Assembly (NCBI RefSeq): GCF_016313185.1 | Contig: NZ_CP066218.1 | Span: 1,488,001 to 1,552,000, forward strand | DNA length: 64,000 bases | DNA from: Mycolicibacterium baixiangningiae | GTDB taxonomy: Bacteria > Actinomycetota > Actinomycetes > Mycobacteriales > Mycobacteriaceae | Direction: 5' to 3' | In this document: positions 16,921 through 27,976 of the stretch, in pieces | Layout of the letters: every line of letters starts with the position of its first letter | Position numbering within the stretch: position 1 is the stretch's first letter | Made by a program: the position numbers and the translations under genes | The notes under the pieces: model-generated | What the model was told of the DNA's origin: nothing | What the model saw: only the letters and a program-made list of their open reading frames with translations | The model's database searches: none

Positions 16921-18443
16921 GTGAGACGTACCTGATCGAGAAGGCCACCGTCCTGACCATGGACGGAGCGACCGGGGCCACCCCCGTCGAACGGTCCATC
17001 CGGGTACGCGACGGTGAGATCGTCGCGGTTGCAGCGACTCTCGACCCGGAGCCCGGCGATGTGGTGCTGAGCGGCCGGGACCGCCTGGTGGTACCCGGCT
17101 ATGTCAACGCGCACACCCATTCGTGGGAGGGGCTGTTCCGGGCGCGGCTGGACAACCTGCCGCTCGAGCACTGGATGCTGCTGTCGTATCCGGTGCTTGG
17201 CCTGGCGCCGCTGTCACCCGACCTCATCCGGTTGCGGTCGCAGCTCGTCGCCATCGAATCGCTGCGCAACGGCGTCACCACGCTCGTCGACGACGTGCTC
17301 GAGGTCCCGGGGCAGACCGAGGATCAACTCGCCGCGGTGTTCGAGGCGTACCGCGACATCGGGATTCGCGCCAACATCTCCGGGCACGTGATGGACCGGC
17401 CGTTCGCCGCGCACTTCCCGTTCCTGGCTGACGCGCTCGACCCCGACCTGCGCCGGGAACTCGACGCGCTGACCGTCCTGCGGGGCGACGAGTACCTCTC
17501 GTACGCAAGCGAATCCGCGCAGCGGTACGCGGACTACGCCGGCGGCCGGTTGCGCTTCATGCTGGGCCCGTCGGCGCCGCAGCGGTGCACCCCGGAACTG
17601 CTGGTCGGCATCGATGACATCGCCGCGACCTACGACCTCGAGTTCCACATCCACGTGCTCGAGACACGCACCCAGGCGGTGACGGGCGCGGAGTTCTACG
17701 GCAAGACCATGGTCGAGTACCTCGACGCGCTGGGCGTGCTGGGCGAACGCGTGACGATGGCGCACGGTATCTGGATGACCGACTCCGACGTGGCGGTGCT
17801 CGCCGACAGGCGGGCGTCGGTGTCGCACAACCCGATCTCGAACCTCAAGCTCGGCTCCGGTATCGCCCCCTGGCGCAAGTACCTCGACGCGGGGGTGAAC
17901 CTCGGTATCGGAACCGACGGGATGTCGAGCAGTGACACCGCGCGGATGTCCGAAGCGGTCAAGGCGGCCGCCCTGTTGCACAAGGTCACCGGTCCCGACT
18001 ACCGGCAGTGGCCGACGGCGCAGGAGGTGCTCACCGCGGGCACGCTCGGCGGCGCGCGCTCGGCGCGGCTGGGCGGCACCGTCGGCAGCATCGAAGTGGG
18101 CAAGCGCGCGGATCTGGTGTTCTACGACATGAATTCGCTGGCGTTCACGCCGCGCAACAAGCCGGAGTTGCATCTGGTGTACTCGGAGAACGGTTCATCG
18201 ATCGACACCGTGATGGTCGACGGACGAATTGTGTTGCAGGAGGGGCTCCTGACGTCCATCGACGAGCGTGCCGTGCTCGACGAGCTGCAGGCCCGCGGAC
18301 CCGAACTGCGGGCGTGGCAGGACCATCTGGAGACCCTCAACCGCGCGCTGCTGCCGGCCTTCGATCAGCAGTACGCCGCCGTCATGGACCGGCCGGTGTC
18401 CGTCGACCGCTTCAGCGGCCGGGGGGAGTGCTGGCTCAACTGA
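16917..18443 (+). CDS. Amidohydrolase of the TRZ/ATZ and cytosine/guanine deaminase superfamily
   Basis: 508 residues from the ATG overlapping the permease stop (ATGA). Metal ligands are visible as His66-x-His68 (NAHTHSWEG), His244/His246 (FHIHVLE), His283 (MAHGIWM) and an Asp in GIGTDGMSSSD near residue 337. The family deaminates or dechlorinates heterocycles. Beside an NCS1 permease and a PucR regulator it most likely deaminates an imported nucleobase-like compound (guanine, an oxidised purine, or a triazine/pterin analogue). The exact substrate is open. It is about 50 residues longer than many guanine deaminases because of a C-terminal extension. Confidence 0.85.
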   Translation: MSETYLIEKATVLTMDGATGATPVERSIRVRDGEIVAVAATLDPEPGDVVLSGRDRLVVPGYVNAHTHSWEGLFRARLDNLPLEHWMLLSYPVLGLAPLSPDLIRLRSQLVAIESLRNGVTTLVDDVLEVPGQTEDQLAAVFEAYRDIGIRANISGHVMDRPFAAHFPFLADALDPDLRRELDALTVLRGDEYLSYASESAQRYADYAGGRLRFMLGPSAPQRCTPELLVGIDDIAATYDLEFHIHVLETRTQAVTGAEFYGKTMVEYLDALGVLGERVTMAHGIWMTDSDVAVLADRRASVSHNPISNLKLGSGIAPWRKYLDAGVNLGIGTDGMSSSDTARMSEAVKAAALLHKVTGPDYRQWPTAQEVLTAGTLGGARSARLGGTVGSIEVGKRADLVFYDMNSLAFTPRNKPELHLVYSENGSSIDTVMVDGRIVLQEGLLTSIDERAVLDELQARGPELRAWQDHLETLNRALLPAFDQQYAAVMDRPVSVDRFSGRGECWLN

Positions 18444-18477
18444 TCGGCGGCGGCCGGGATGAGAGTGACGCCGTCAT

Positions 18478-18487
18478 TAGAGTGACG
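18478..18487 (+). promoter_or_regulatory. Probable -10 and direct repeat before the condensation-like gene
   Basis: TAGAGT at 18478-18483 lies seven bases before the GTG at 18491, fitting a leaderless transcript. The nonamer AGAGTGACG occurs at 18462-18470 and again at 18479-18487, a 17-base-spaced direct repeat over the promoter that might be a regulator site. Confidence 0.35.
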
Positions 18488-18490
18488 TAG

Positions 18491-20987
<2,497 letters not shown>

Positions 20988-21006
20988 CGTCCGAGGGGGA
21001 GCGAGG

Positions 21007-21462
21007 ATGAAGGTCCGTCGAACAGGGGTGGCCGTTTCGGTCGCGCTGATCGGTGTGGGTGTGCTGCCCGCCTCCGCGGTGGCGACACCGCCCGAAGGCG
21101 ACGTGGTGCGCACCGATCTGGCGAAGGGGACCACGAATTCGGCGGTGTCCATCACCACGCCGGCCGGCCAGCAGACCACGCTGCTCGTCCAGCAGCTGCA
21201 GATGCGCCCGGGCGCGAGCAGTGGTTGGCACACTCATCCCGGTCCGGAGTATTCGGTGATCACCGACGGGGCGGTCGAGTTGCAGACGGCCGCGGACTGC
21301 GCCGTCGTGCCGTACGGGGCGGGGCAGTCGGTGTTCATTCCCGCCGGGCTCGCCCATCGGGTCGCCAACGGAGCTCCCCACGACGCCGGTGTCGTCGCCA
21401 CCTACACGGTGCCCGCCGGGGCACCGGTACGCGGCGATTCACCCGACGTGTGCGGCAAGTAA
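21007..21462 (+). CDS. Exported cupin-domain protein
   Basis: 151 residues from the ATG at 21007, preceded by GAGGGGGAGCGAGG. Residues 1-27 are a signal peptide (ending ASAVATPP). The cupin metal set is visible as His75, His77, Glu81 and His117 (GWHTHPGPEYSV ... PAGLAHRV). Cupins bind metals and small molecules or act as simple oxygenases or isomerases, so the activity cannot be named. It follows the antigen 85 paralogue by 19 bases and overlaps the next amidase gene, forming a small operon of exported or wall-acting proteins. Confidence 0.8.
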   Translation: MKVRRTGVAVSVALIGVGVLPASAVATPPEGDVVRTDLAKGTTNSAVSITTPAGQQTTLLVQQLQMRPGASSGWHTHPGPEYSVITDGAVELQTAADCAVVPYGAGQSVFIPAGLAHRVANGAPHDAGVVATYTVPAGAPVRGDSPDVCGK

Positions 21463-22193
21463 CCCCCTGGACCGGCGATCCGATCTGGCTCGCCGACGTC
21501 CTACGCGCCGACGGCCTCGCGGTGGTCGAGCACCCGGGCTGGTCACGGCGGGGGCACGGCGATCTCCGCGACATCCGCGGGGTGATGGTCCACCACACCG
21601 GCTCGGATCACGCCACCGCGGCCTCCATCGCCGAGGGCCGTCCCGATCTGGCCGGGCCGCTGTCACAGCTGCACATCGCGCGCGACGGCACGGTGACGAC
21701 AGTCGCGGTCGGGGTGGCCTGGCATGCGGGCCCGGGGAGAACCTCGTGGCTGCCGGCCGATACGGGGAACTGGCACACAATCGGCATCGAATGCGCCAAC
21801 AGCGGTACCGGCCCCACCGCCGCCCACCGCACGAACTGGCCCGATGCCCAGTACTCCGCACTGGTGCGCTCGTGCGCGGCCATCACTCGCCGACTCGGTG
21901 TCAGCGCCGCCCGCACGATCGGCCACAAGGAGTACGCGGGACGGGCGCAGGGCAAATGGGATCCCGGAGCGATCGACATGAACGTTCTCCGCCGCGACAT
22001 CCAGGTCGCTGCGTTGCAGCGACGGCTGAAGCACGCCTACCGCGGCTACGCCGGCCACCTTGCCATCGACGGCGTTTACGGCCCGCGGACCGAGGAGGCC
22101 GTCCGGGAATTCCAGCGCCGAACACCGGGTCTGCGGGTCGACGGCGTCGTCGGGCCCGCGACTGCAGAGGCGCTGCGGCTGGTGGCCGTATAA
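21450..22193 (+). CDS. N-acetylmuramoyl-L-alanine amidase with peptidoglycan-binding domain
   Basis: 247 residues if started at the GTG at 21450, which overlaps the cupin end by 13 bases; the start is uncertain because no strong ribosome site is seen. Zinc ligands of the amidase_2 (PGRP-like) fold are His48 in VMVHHTGSD and a later His in IGHKEYAGRAQGKWDPG near residue 155; GIECANSG is also typical. Residues about 185-245 (LAIDGVYGPRTEEAVREFQRR) are a PG_binding_1 domain. It should cleave the amide between MurNAc and the stem peptide. No classical signal peptide is visible. Confidence 0.82.
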   Translation: MRQVTPWTGDPIWLADVLRADGLAVVEHPGWSRRGHGDLRDIRGVMVHHTGSDHATAASIAEGRPDLAGPLSQLHIARDGTVTTVAVGVAWHAGPGRTSWLPADTGNWHTIGIECANSGTGPTAAHRTNWPDAQYSALVRSCAAITRRLGVSAARTIGHKEYAGRAQGKWDPGAIDMNVLRRDIQVAALQRRLKHAYRGYAGHLAIDGVYGPRTEEAVREFQRRTPGLRVDGVVGPATAEALRLVAV

Positions 22194-22670
22194 CGGTCTG
22201 CACGCGGTGTGTGCCGGGATCCCGCGTGCCCAGCGAACGCGCGGTGACCGGTGTCGGTGACGCGGACGGCGCGCGGCGGCGGGACACTACCGCCGCCGGC
22301 GTCGGACTTGGCGATCCATGGGAATTTGCTGCCGTGTCGCGGTGTGATCTCCGGCTCACTTTTCGGGGGAAAGGTAAGAACCCGCGGCTCAGTACATTTC
22401 GAGGTTTGATCATGGCCGGTTTGCGAATAGCGTGTTAGCGCAGGCCATCACGCCGCTTACATTTGCCCTTCAAATGTCACGAATAAATAACGAAGAGTTC
22501 TCTAAGCATGGGCTGAGAGTCTGTGCAAGCCGGGTGGACACAGGGCGAAATCGCCGGAAGGGCCGTGGTTCAGCCGTCGCTAGACTCGGTTCGGACCGCG
22601 CCATCCTGGCGCGATGAATGACGGAAAACGACGGCCGGTGCGCCCCATACCGGCGGAGGTGCCGAGAACC
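22194..22670. other. Intergenic stretch with AT-rich patch and inverted repeat
   Basis: About 475 bases without a convincing gene. The part around 22420-22520 is visibly AT-richer than its surroundings and holds a perfect inverted repeat, ACATTTG-CCCTT-CAAATGT, at 22459-22477. TAGACT at 22581-22586 is a plausible -10 for the beta-propeller gene, giving an untranslated leader of roughly 80 bases. An eight-codon frame (22412-22438) ending in Cys is probably chance. Confidence 0.5.
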
Positions 22671-23735
22671 ATGGCAAATATCTTCACGCGCAAGAAATCA
22701 CCCGTGGCCGCCCCGAAGGCGGTGGGCATGACCGCCCGCGACCCCGAAGTCGCCGTGCTCGACGTCACCGCGCTCCCGCGCGGACCGGTCGGCGACATCG
22801 CCATCGACGGCGCCGCGGGCGTCGTGGTGGCCACCAATCCGGGCGACCGCTCGATCTCCGTCCTCGATGCCGACCTCGGCTCTGCCAAGGTGGTGGCCGT
22901 GGGCGGTGAGCCGACGCTGGTCGCGGTGGCCGAGGACCGCGCCTACGTCGCCACGGCGTCGCTGGACCACGAGGCCGTGACGGTCGTCGACACTCATGCC
23001 GGCACCGTGATCGCGCGCTACCCGCTGGCCTTCAGCGCCACGGCGATGACCATCAGCCCCGACGGGAAGCGGCTCTACGTCGGCCGCACCGGCGACGAAG
23101 ACGTCGACGTCGCGGTGATCGACATCACCGCGGAACGCATCGGCACCATCGGTATCGGCTACCGGCCGGGCGCGAGCGTGGACGCGGTGCGGTTGGACGA
23201 CTCCGGGCGCCGCCTCTACGTCGCCACGACCAGTCTGGCGGGGAGCGCCCTGCTGACGGTCGACACGGACACCGTGCGGGTGGTGCGGCGGCTGCGGCTG
23301 GCGTCGCCGATCCGCGATCTCGCACTCGGGCGCGACGGTCTGGCGTACGTGCTGCGCTCCGACCGCCGCGACGGCGGCAGCATCGACGTCGTCGACCTGG
23401 CGGCCAACACCGTCACCAAGTCGGTGGCGATCGGCGGTGCGCCAACGCAATTGGTCGTGAACTCCGAGGGCACGCGGGCGTATGTCGTGGACTACGACCG
23501 GGTCGCGGTGTTCAACACGCTGACAGGCGAGATCGTCGACGAACTCACCGGTGACGGGAGCCCCGCGTGCGTGGCCGTGCGAGCCGACGGCCGCCGGCTC
23601 TACGTCGCCGACTTCGCCGGCGTCGTGACCTCGCTCGCGGTGCCGCCGTCGCCGATGCCTCTGACGTATTCGCAGTTCGTGGCGACCGATCGGATCATCC
23701 GCCCCGACGTCCGCGAACTGACGCCCGCCGTATAG
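22671..23735 (+). CDS. YVTN-type beta-propeller repeat protein
   Basis: 354 residues from the ATG at 22671, chosen for the GGAGG 12 bases upstream; an in-frame ATG at 22614 lacks any ribosome site. The sequence is a series of about seven 40-residue blades with recurring patterns such as VAVLDVTALPRGPVGDIAIDG, ISPDGKRLYVGR and VRADGRRLYVADF. Such propellers bind ligands or partners and are often stress-induced in mycobacteria. No signal peptide is visible. It converges on the response regulator with three bases between, so read-through may occur. Confidence 0.8.
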   Translation: MANIFTRKKSPVAAPKAVGMTARDPEVAVLDVTALPRGPVGDIAIDGAAGVVVATNPGDRSISVLDADLGSAKVVAVGGEPTLVAVAEDRAYVATASLDHEAVTVVDTHAGTVIARYPLAFSATAMTISPDGKRLYVGRTGDEDVDVAVIDITAERIGTIGIGYRPGASVDAVRLDDSGRRLYVATTSLAGSALLTVDTDTVRVVRRLRLASPIRDLALGRDGLAYVLRSDRRDGGSIDVVDLAANTVTKSVAIGGAPTQLVVNSEGTRAYVVDYDRVAVFNTLTGEIVDELTGDGSPACVAVRADGRRLYVADFAGVVTSLAVPPSPMPLTYSQFVATDRIIRPDVRELTPAV

Positions 23736-23738
23736 CGG

Positions 23739-24440
23739 TCAGCGCCACTGGTAGCGCGTCCTCGGGCGGCCCGCCCTGCCGTACTCGGGGAGGCGAGTGA
23801 CGGTGGCGTCGTCGGCCAGACGTTCGAGATAACGCCACGCCGTCACGCGGGACACGCCCACCTGGGTGGCCACCTGGTCGGCGGTCAGCCCGTCGTCGGA
23901 ATCGCGGATGGCCCTGGCGATTTCGTCGGTGGTGGCCGGGGCCGCGCCCTTGGGCGCCGCGACGCGCTCGGCGGAACCGCGCAGTTCCGACAGCGCCCGG
24001 TCCACTTCGGCCTGGCTGGCCGCGTCGATACCGGCCGGAAGTGCCTCGCGGTAGCGGCGGTAGCGCTCGAGCCGATCCCGGAACGCGGCGAACGTGAACG
24101 GTTTCAGCAGATAGGCCAGCGCGCCGTGAGAGACCGCCGCGCGCACCATCTCCAGGTCGCGTTCTGAGGTGATTGCGATGATGTCGGGCGCCGGGCGCAG
24201 GCCCGACAGACTCGACGCCAGCGCGATCCCGCTGGCATCGGGCAGGCCGAGGTCGAGCAGCACCAGATCGATCGGGCGCTCGTCGGCGGCCGCCCCGGAC
24301 GCCGCGCGCATCGCGTCGCGTGCGGTATGGACGACGGCGGTCGTGGAGAACCCGGCGAGGCGGGACAGATAGGTGTGATGAGCCTCGGCGATCAGGGGAT
24401 CGTCCTCGACGATCAGCACCGTGATCGGCGGCGCGCTCAT
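23739..24440 (-). CDS. CitB/DcuR-type response regulator
   Basis: 233 residues. A receiver domain occupies residues 1-125 with the acidic pair Glu12-Asp13-Asp14, phosphoacceptor Asp63 (LVLLDLGLPDASG) and the switch Lys in LLKPF. The C-terminal region (SDDGLTADQVATQVGVSRVTAWRYLERL) is the helix-turn-helix of the CitB/DcuR/MalR group. Its start overlaps the kinase stop by four bases. It most likely activates the divergent dicarboxylate transporter. Confidence 0.88.
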   Translation of the reverse strand: MSAPPITVLIVEDDPLIAEAHHTYLSRLAGFSTTAVVHTARDAMRAASGAAADERPIDLVLLDLGLPDASGIALASSLSGLRPAPDIIAITSERDLEMVRAAVSHGALAYLLKPFTFAAFRDRLERYRRYREALPAGIDAASQAEVDRALSELRGSAERVAAPKGAAPATTDEIARAIRDSDDGLTADQVATQVGVSRVTAWRYLERLADDATVTRLPEYGRAGRPRTRYQWR

Positions 24441-25987
24441 GCCGCCTCCAGTGGCACCGTCACGGTCACCACCGAACCGTAGGTGACATCCGCGGTGATC
24501 CTGCCGTGATGGCGGGCGACCACCTGGCCGACCAGCGCCAGCCCGAGGCCGTGGTGTGCCGGGCCGTCACCCGATTTGGTCGAATAGCCTCGCCGCATGG
24601 CCCGCGCGAAGGTTGCCGGATCCATGCCGGGGCCGCTGTCGGCCACCCGGATCAGCAGACGCTCGTCGTCCTGATTGACCGTCACCTCCACCCAGGGGTC
24701 GTCGCGGTCGCAGGCGTCCATCGCGTTGTCGACGAGATTGCCCAGCACGGTGACCATCTCCTGGCCGGACATCGCGTCGCTGTGCGACGGCAGGTGGGTG
24801 TCCTCGGTGACGGTCAGCGCGATGCCCCGTTCGTCGGCCTGCGCCGTCTTTCCCAGCAGCAGTGCCACCAGGGCGGGTTCCGCGACCGCGTTCGAGAGGC
24901 GGTCGACGAGGCGCTGGGACAACTCGAGTTCGTGCGTCGCGAAGCGCACGGCATCCTCCGGACGCCCCATCTCCACCATGGTGACCACGGTGTGCAGCTT
25001 GTTGGCCGCCTCGTGTGCCTGTGCCCGCAGCGAATCGGTGAGCACCTGCAGTGAGCTGAGTTCGCCCAGCGCACCCTGCAATTCGGTGCGATCGCGGATG
25101 GTCACCACCTCCGAGTCGGATCCGGTGACCCGGGAGCGGTTGACCACCAGGACGCGTTCGTCGGTGACGTGGACCTCGTCGCGCGCTCCCGGGTCGGAGG
25201 TCTGCAGGAACAGCGGTAGCGCAGCGGTGTCGATGGGGCCCGGCGGCAGCGCGAGCAGCCGGCGCGCCTCGTCGTTGACCAACGCCACCCCGTTGCGGTC
25301 GACGACGACGAGCCCCTCGGACACCGAATGCAGGATGGCGTCGTGGTGTTCGTACATCACGCGCAGCTCGGCGGGGCGCAGACCGTGGGTCTGGCGCAGC
25401 AGGCGGCGCCGGATCAGCCAGGTGCCGACCGACGACACCAGCACTGCGGCAAGGGTTACCGCGGCGATCGTCGGGATCTGCGCCCGCCAGCGCTGGACCA
25501 GCGTCTGCTGGGTGATCCCCGCGGACACCAGGCCGACGATGCGTCCGGCGCCGTCACGCACCGGCGCGACGGCGCGGATGGACGGGCCCAGCGTTCCGGT
25601 GTAGACCTCGCTGAACGTCTCACCGCGCAGCGCGGGTTCGATCGTGCCGAGGTACCGGCCGCCGATCTGCTGCGGGTCGGTGTGGGTGAACCGCAGCCCG
25701 TCTGGCGCCATGATCGTGATGAACGCGATGCCGGTCTGCGTGCGGACCGCTTCGGTGACCGGTTGCAGAAGCTCTGTGGCCCTGCCGGACTCAATGGCCT
25801 GGGCGGTCGACGGCGAATCGGCGAGCGCGGTGGCGACACCGACGACTTGTTGGCGGGCCGCGTCGTCGCCGTCGCGGCGGGCGTCGACGAGTGCGAGCGC
25901 GCTCCCGGCGAGCACGATCACCGCGATGATCGCGATCTGCAGGGCGATGGCCTGCCCGGCCAGCGAACGGGGCCACCAGCGCGCCAC
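24437..25987 (-). CDS. CitA/DcuS-type sensor histidine kinase
   Basis: 516 residues using the GTG at 25987, because GGAGG (25997-25993) would overlap an alternative GTG at 25993. Two membrane segments (about residues 12-32 and 172-195) enclose a periplasmic PASp sensor (FITIMAPDGLRFTHTDPQQIGGRYLG), the domain that binds citrate, malate or fumarate in this family. A cytoplasmic PAS (SEGLVVVDRNGVALVNDEARRLL), the phosphoacceptor His in QAHEAANKLHTVVTMVE, and HATPase boxes NLVDNAMDAC, DSGPGMDP and GLGLALVGQVV follow. With the next gene it forms a two-component system. Confidence 0.88.
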   Translation of the reverse strand: MARWWPRSLAGQAIALQIAIIAVIVLAGSALALVDARRDGDDAARQQVVGVATALADSPSTAQAIESGRATELLQPVTEAVRTQTGIAFITIMAPDGLRFTHTDPQQIGGRYLGTIEPALRGETFSEVYTGTLGPSIRAVAPVRDGAGRIVGLVSAGITQQTLVQRWRAQIPTIAAVTLAAVLVSSVGTWLIRRRLLRQTHGLRPAELRVMYEHHDAILHSVSEGLVVVDRNGVALVNDEARRLLALPPGPIDTAALPLFLQTSDPGARDEVHVTDERVLVVNRSRVTGSDSEVVTIRDRTELQGALGELSSLQVLTDSLRAQAHEAANKLHTVVTMVEMGRPEDAVRFATHELELSQRLVDRLSNAVAEPALVALLLGKTAQADERGIALTVTEDTHLPSHSDAMSGQEMVTVLGNLVDNAMDACDRDDPWVEVTVNQDDERLLIRVADSGPGMDPATFARAMRRGYSTKSGDGPAHHGLGLALVGQVVARHHGRITADVTYGSVVTVTVPLEAA

Positions 25988-26018
25988 CCACACCTCCGCT
26001 GAACGAAATGAACTAAAG

Positions 26019-26034
26019 CGTGACCTGGCTCACG
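26019..26034. promoter_or_regulatory. CRP-like palindrome in the kinase/transporter divergent promoter
   Basis: CGTGACCTGGCTCACG has the GTGA-N6-TCAC core of CRP/FNR-family sites with one extra symmetric base on each side. It lies midway between the sensor kinase and transporter starts, so it could couple dicarboxylate uptake to cAMP-CRP signalling. One base of each outer TGTGA/TCACA position differs from the best consensus. Confidence 0.45.
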
Positions 26035-26085
26035 TCCTCGCCGAACCTACTTGCAGACCACGCCCGATGTCGACCTGGAGGATCC

Positions 26086-27465
26086 ATGAGCGTCACCCCT
26101 GACCCACCCGAGGCACCGACGCCCCGGCGAGACCGCACGCACTGGCTCTACATCGCCGTTATCGTGGCGGTGGTGGCCGGCGTGGCCGTCGGCATCCTCG
26201 CGCCCGGTGTGGGCAAAAGCGTCGGTGTGCTGGGCACCATGTTCGTCGACCTGATCAAGATGATGATCGGTCCGGTCATCTTCTGCACGATCGTGTTGGG
26301 CATCGGCTCGGTGCGTAAGGCGGCCACCGTCGGCAAGGTCGGCGGCCTGGCCTTCTGCTACTTCCTGGTGATGTCCACCTTCGCGCTGGCGATCGGGCTG
26401 GTGGTCGGGAATGTGCTGCACCCGGGAACCGGGATGAACCTGTCGGAGAGCACCGCGGGCAAGGGCGCCGAACTCGCCGAGAAGGCCCACGAGTCCGGGG
26501 GGCTGCTCGACTTCGTGCAGGGCATCATCCCCGAGACCCTGCTGTCCGCGCTGACCGCGGGCAGCGTGCTGCAGGCGCTGTTCGTCGCGTTGCTGGTCGG
26601 CTTCGCACTGCAGGCGATGGGCCGGGCGGGCGAGCCGATCCTGCGGGGTGTCGAGCACCTGCAGAAGCTGGTCTTCAAGATCCTCGTCATGATCCTGTGG
26701 CTGGCACCCATCGGCGCGTTCGGCGCCATCGCCAACGTCGTCGGTCAAACCGGTTGGGCCGCAGTGACGCAACTGCTGGCGCTGATGCTCGGCTTCTACC
26801 TCACCTGCGCGGTGTTCGTCTTCGGTGTGCTCGGTGCGCTGATGCGTGTGGTGGCGGGAGTGTCGATCTTCAAGCTGGTCCGCTACCTGGCGCGTGAGTA
26901 CCTGCTGATCGTGTCGACCTCGTCGTCGGAGTCCGCGCTGCCGCGGCTGATCGCGAAGATGGAGCACCTCGGTGTGGAGCGCACCACCGTCGGTGTCGTC
27001 GTGCCGACCGGCTACTCGTTCAACCTCGACGGCACCGCGATCTACCTGACCATGGCATCGCTGTTCATCGCCGGCGCGCTGGGCGATCCGCTGTCGCTGA
27101 CCGAGCAGATCGGTCTGCTGGTGTTCATGATCGTCGCCTCCAAGGGTGCGGCTGGTGTCACCGGTGCGGGTCTGGCCACGCTGGCCGGCGGGCTGCAGAG
27201 CCACCGCCCCGACCTGCTCGACGGGGTGGGGCTGATCGTCGGCATCGACCGGTTCATGTCCGAAGCCCGTGCGGTGACGAACTTCTCGGGCAACGCGGTA
27301 GCCACCATCCTGGTGGGTTCGTGGACGAAGACCATCGACAAGGACCGGGTGGATGCGGTGCTGCGCGGTGACGACCCGTTCGACGAACTCACCATGGTCG
27401 ACGACGACGACACCGCCGATGTCCAGAGCACGCGCACGCAGGACCGCGTTCCCGCGCCTGCGTAG
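26086..27465 (+). CDS. dctA: DctA-like dicarboxylate:cation symporter (DAACS family)
   Basis: 459 residues from the ATG at 26086 (GGAGG just upstream). About eight membrane segments and two re-entrant loops; diagnostic motifs are the serine-rich STSSSESALPRL near residue 280 and GYSFNLDGTAIYLTMASLFIA near residue 310, as in DctA/GltP carriers of C4-dicarboxylates or glutamate. The neighbouring CitA/CitB-type system favours malate, succinate or fumarate over glutamate. Within the family the DctA assignment is therefore partly contextual. Confidence 0.83.
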   Translation: MSVTPDPPEAPTPRRDRTHWLYIAVIVAVVAGVAVGILAPGVGKSVGVLGTMFVDLIKMMIGPVIFCTIVLGIGSVRKAATVGKVGGLAFCYFLVMSTFALAIGLVVGNVLHPGTGMNLSESTAGKGAELAEKAHESGGLLDFVQGIIPETLLSALTAGSVLQALFVALLVGFALQAMGRAGEPILRGVEHLQKLVFKILVMILWLAPIGAFGAIANVVGQTGWAAVTQLLALMLGFYLTCAVFVFGVLGALMRVVAGVSIFKLVRYLAREYLLIVSTSSSESALPRLIAKMEHLGVERTTVGVVVPTGYSFNLDGTAIYLTMASLFIAGALGDPLSLTEQIGLLVFMIVASKGAAGVTGAGLATLAGGLQSHRPDLLDGVGLIVGIDRFMSEARAVTNFSGNAVATILVGSWTKTIDKDRVDAVLRGDDPFDELTMVDDDDTADVQSTRTQDRVPAPA

Positions 27466-27477
27466 GGCGCCCGGAGC

Positions 27478-27512
27478 GACCCGACCGGTGTCCCATCCCG
27501 GTCGGGTCTTCC
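27478..27512 (+). terminator. Terminator hairpin after the dicarboxylate transporter
   Basis: GACCCGACCGG (27478-27488) pairs perfectly with CCGGTCGGGTC (27498-27508) across a nine-base loop, followed by a short TTCC. The 11-bp GC stem lies 12 bases after the transporter stop and just before the end of the convergent gene, so it may serve both directions. Confidence 0.7.
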
Positions 27513-27518
27513 GGCGTC

Positions 27519-27839
27519 TCACCCCGCGCAGTTCACCGTGACCGACACCGTCCGGCCGACCACGATCGGATTGAACGCGTTGATGTTGTAGTCGTCGTCG
27601 ATGCCGATCCGGTCGATCGGCGAGAACGAGGTGACGGTCCGCGGATTGCGCACGTTGGTGACCACGCATTCGTTCAAGGTGCCTGAGCCGACGCGGTCGA
27701 TGTTGACCGTGAACCCCTGCTGCTGCAGCCGATTGATGGTGTCCTGTGCAGATTCGTCTGCTGAGGCCAGGCCGGCCGGCGCCGCGAGGACCCCGCATAC
27801 CGCCGCCGTCGCCGCGGCAAGCGCCCATCCTGTGCGCAT
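27519..27839 (-). CDS. Small exported protein of unknown function
   Basis: 106 residues from the ATG at 27839 with GGAG seven bases upstream. Residues 1-27 form a signal peptide ending ASADES. The mature part is about 80 residues, includes two cysteines (NECVV and VNCAG near the end) that could form a disulfide, and the motif DTINRLQQQGFTVNIDRVGSG. This resembles the many small exported mycobacterial proteins with no assigned role. It sits alone between the transporter and the thiolase. Confidence 0.72.
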   Translation of the reverse strand: MRTGWALAAATAAVCGVLAAPAGLASADESAQDTINRLQQQGFTVNIDRVGSGTLNECVVTNVRNPRTVTSFSPIDRIGIDDDYNINAFNPIVVGRTVSVTVNCAG

Positions 27840-27976
27840 GGTTGATCTCCGATCATTTCGTTGTCGATGTCCTCTAGATAGATCGCCCACGGCGCGGTAA
27901 AGCTTCCCCGATCGTTGCGATCCTCCCTGATAACGGAGTCAGGGCCCGGACGGTTCGACCCGTTCGCGAAAAACTT

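Noticed and set aside
22412..22438. Eight-codon frame ending in Cys before the beta-propeller gene.
   Set aside because: Only one Cys codon, no leaderless promoter and no sulfur gene downstream, so it does not fit the Cys-leader class.
26047..27828. Long antisense frame under the dicarboxylate transporter (about 590 codons).
   Set aside because: The translation is dominated by His, Arg, Asp and Gln, typical of an antisense shadow of membrane-protein codons; the sense strand encodes a clear DctA-like carrier.
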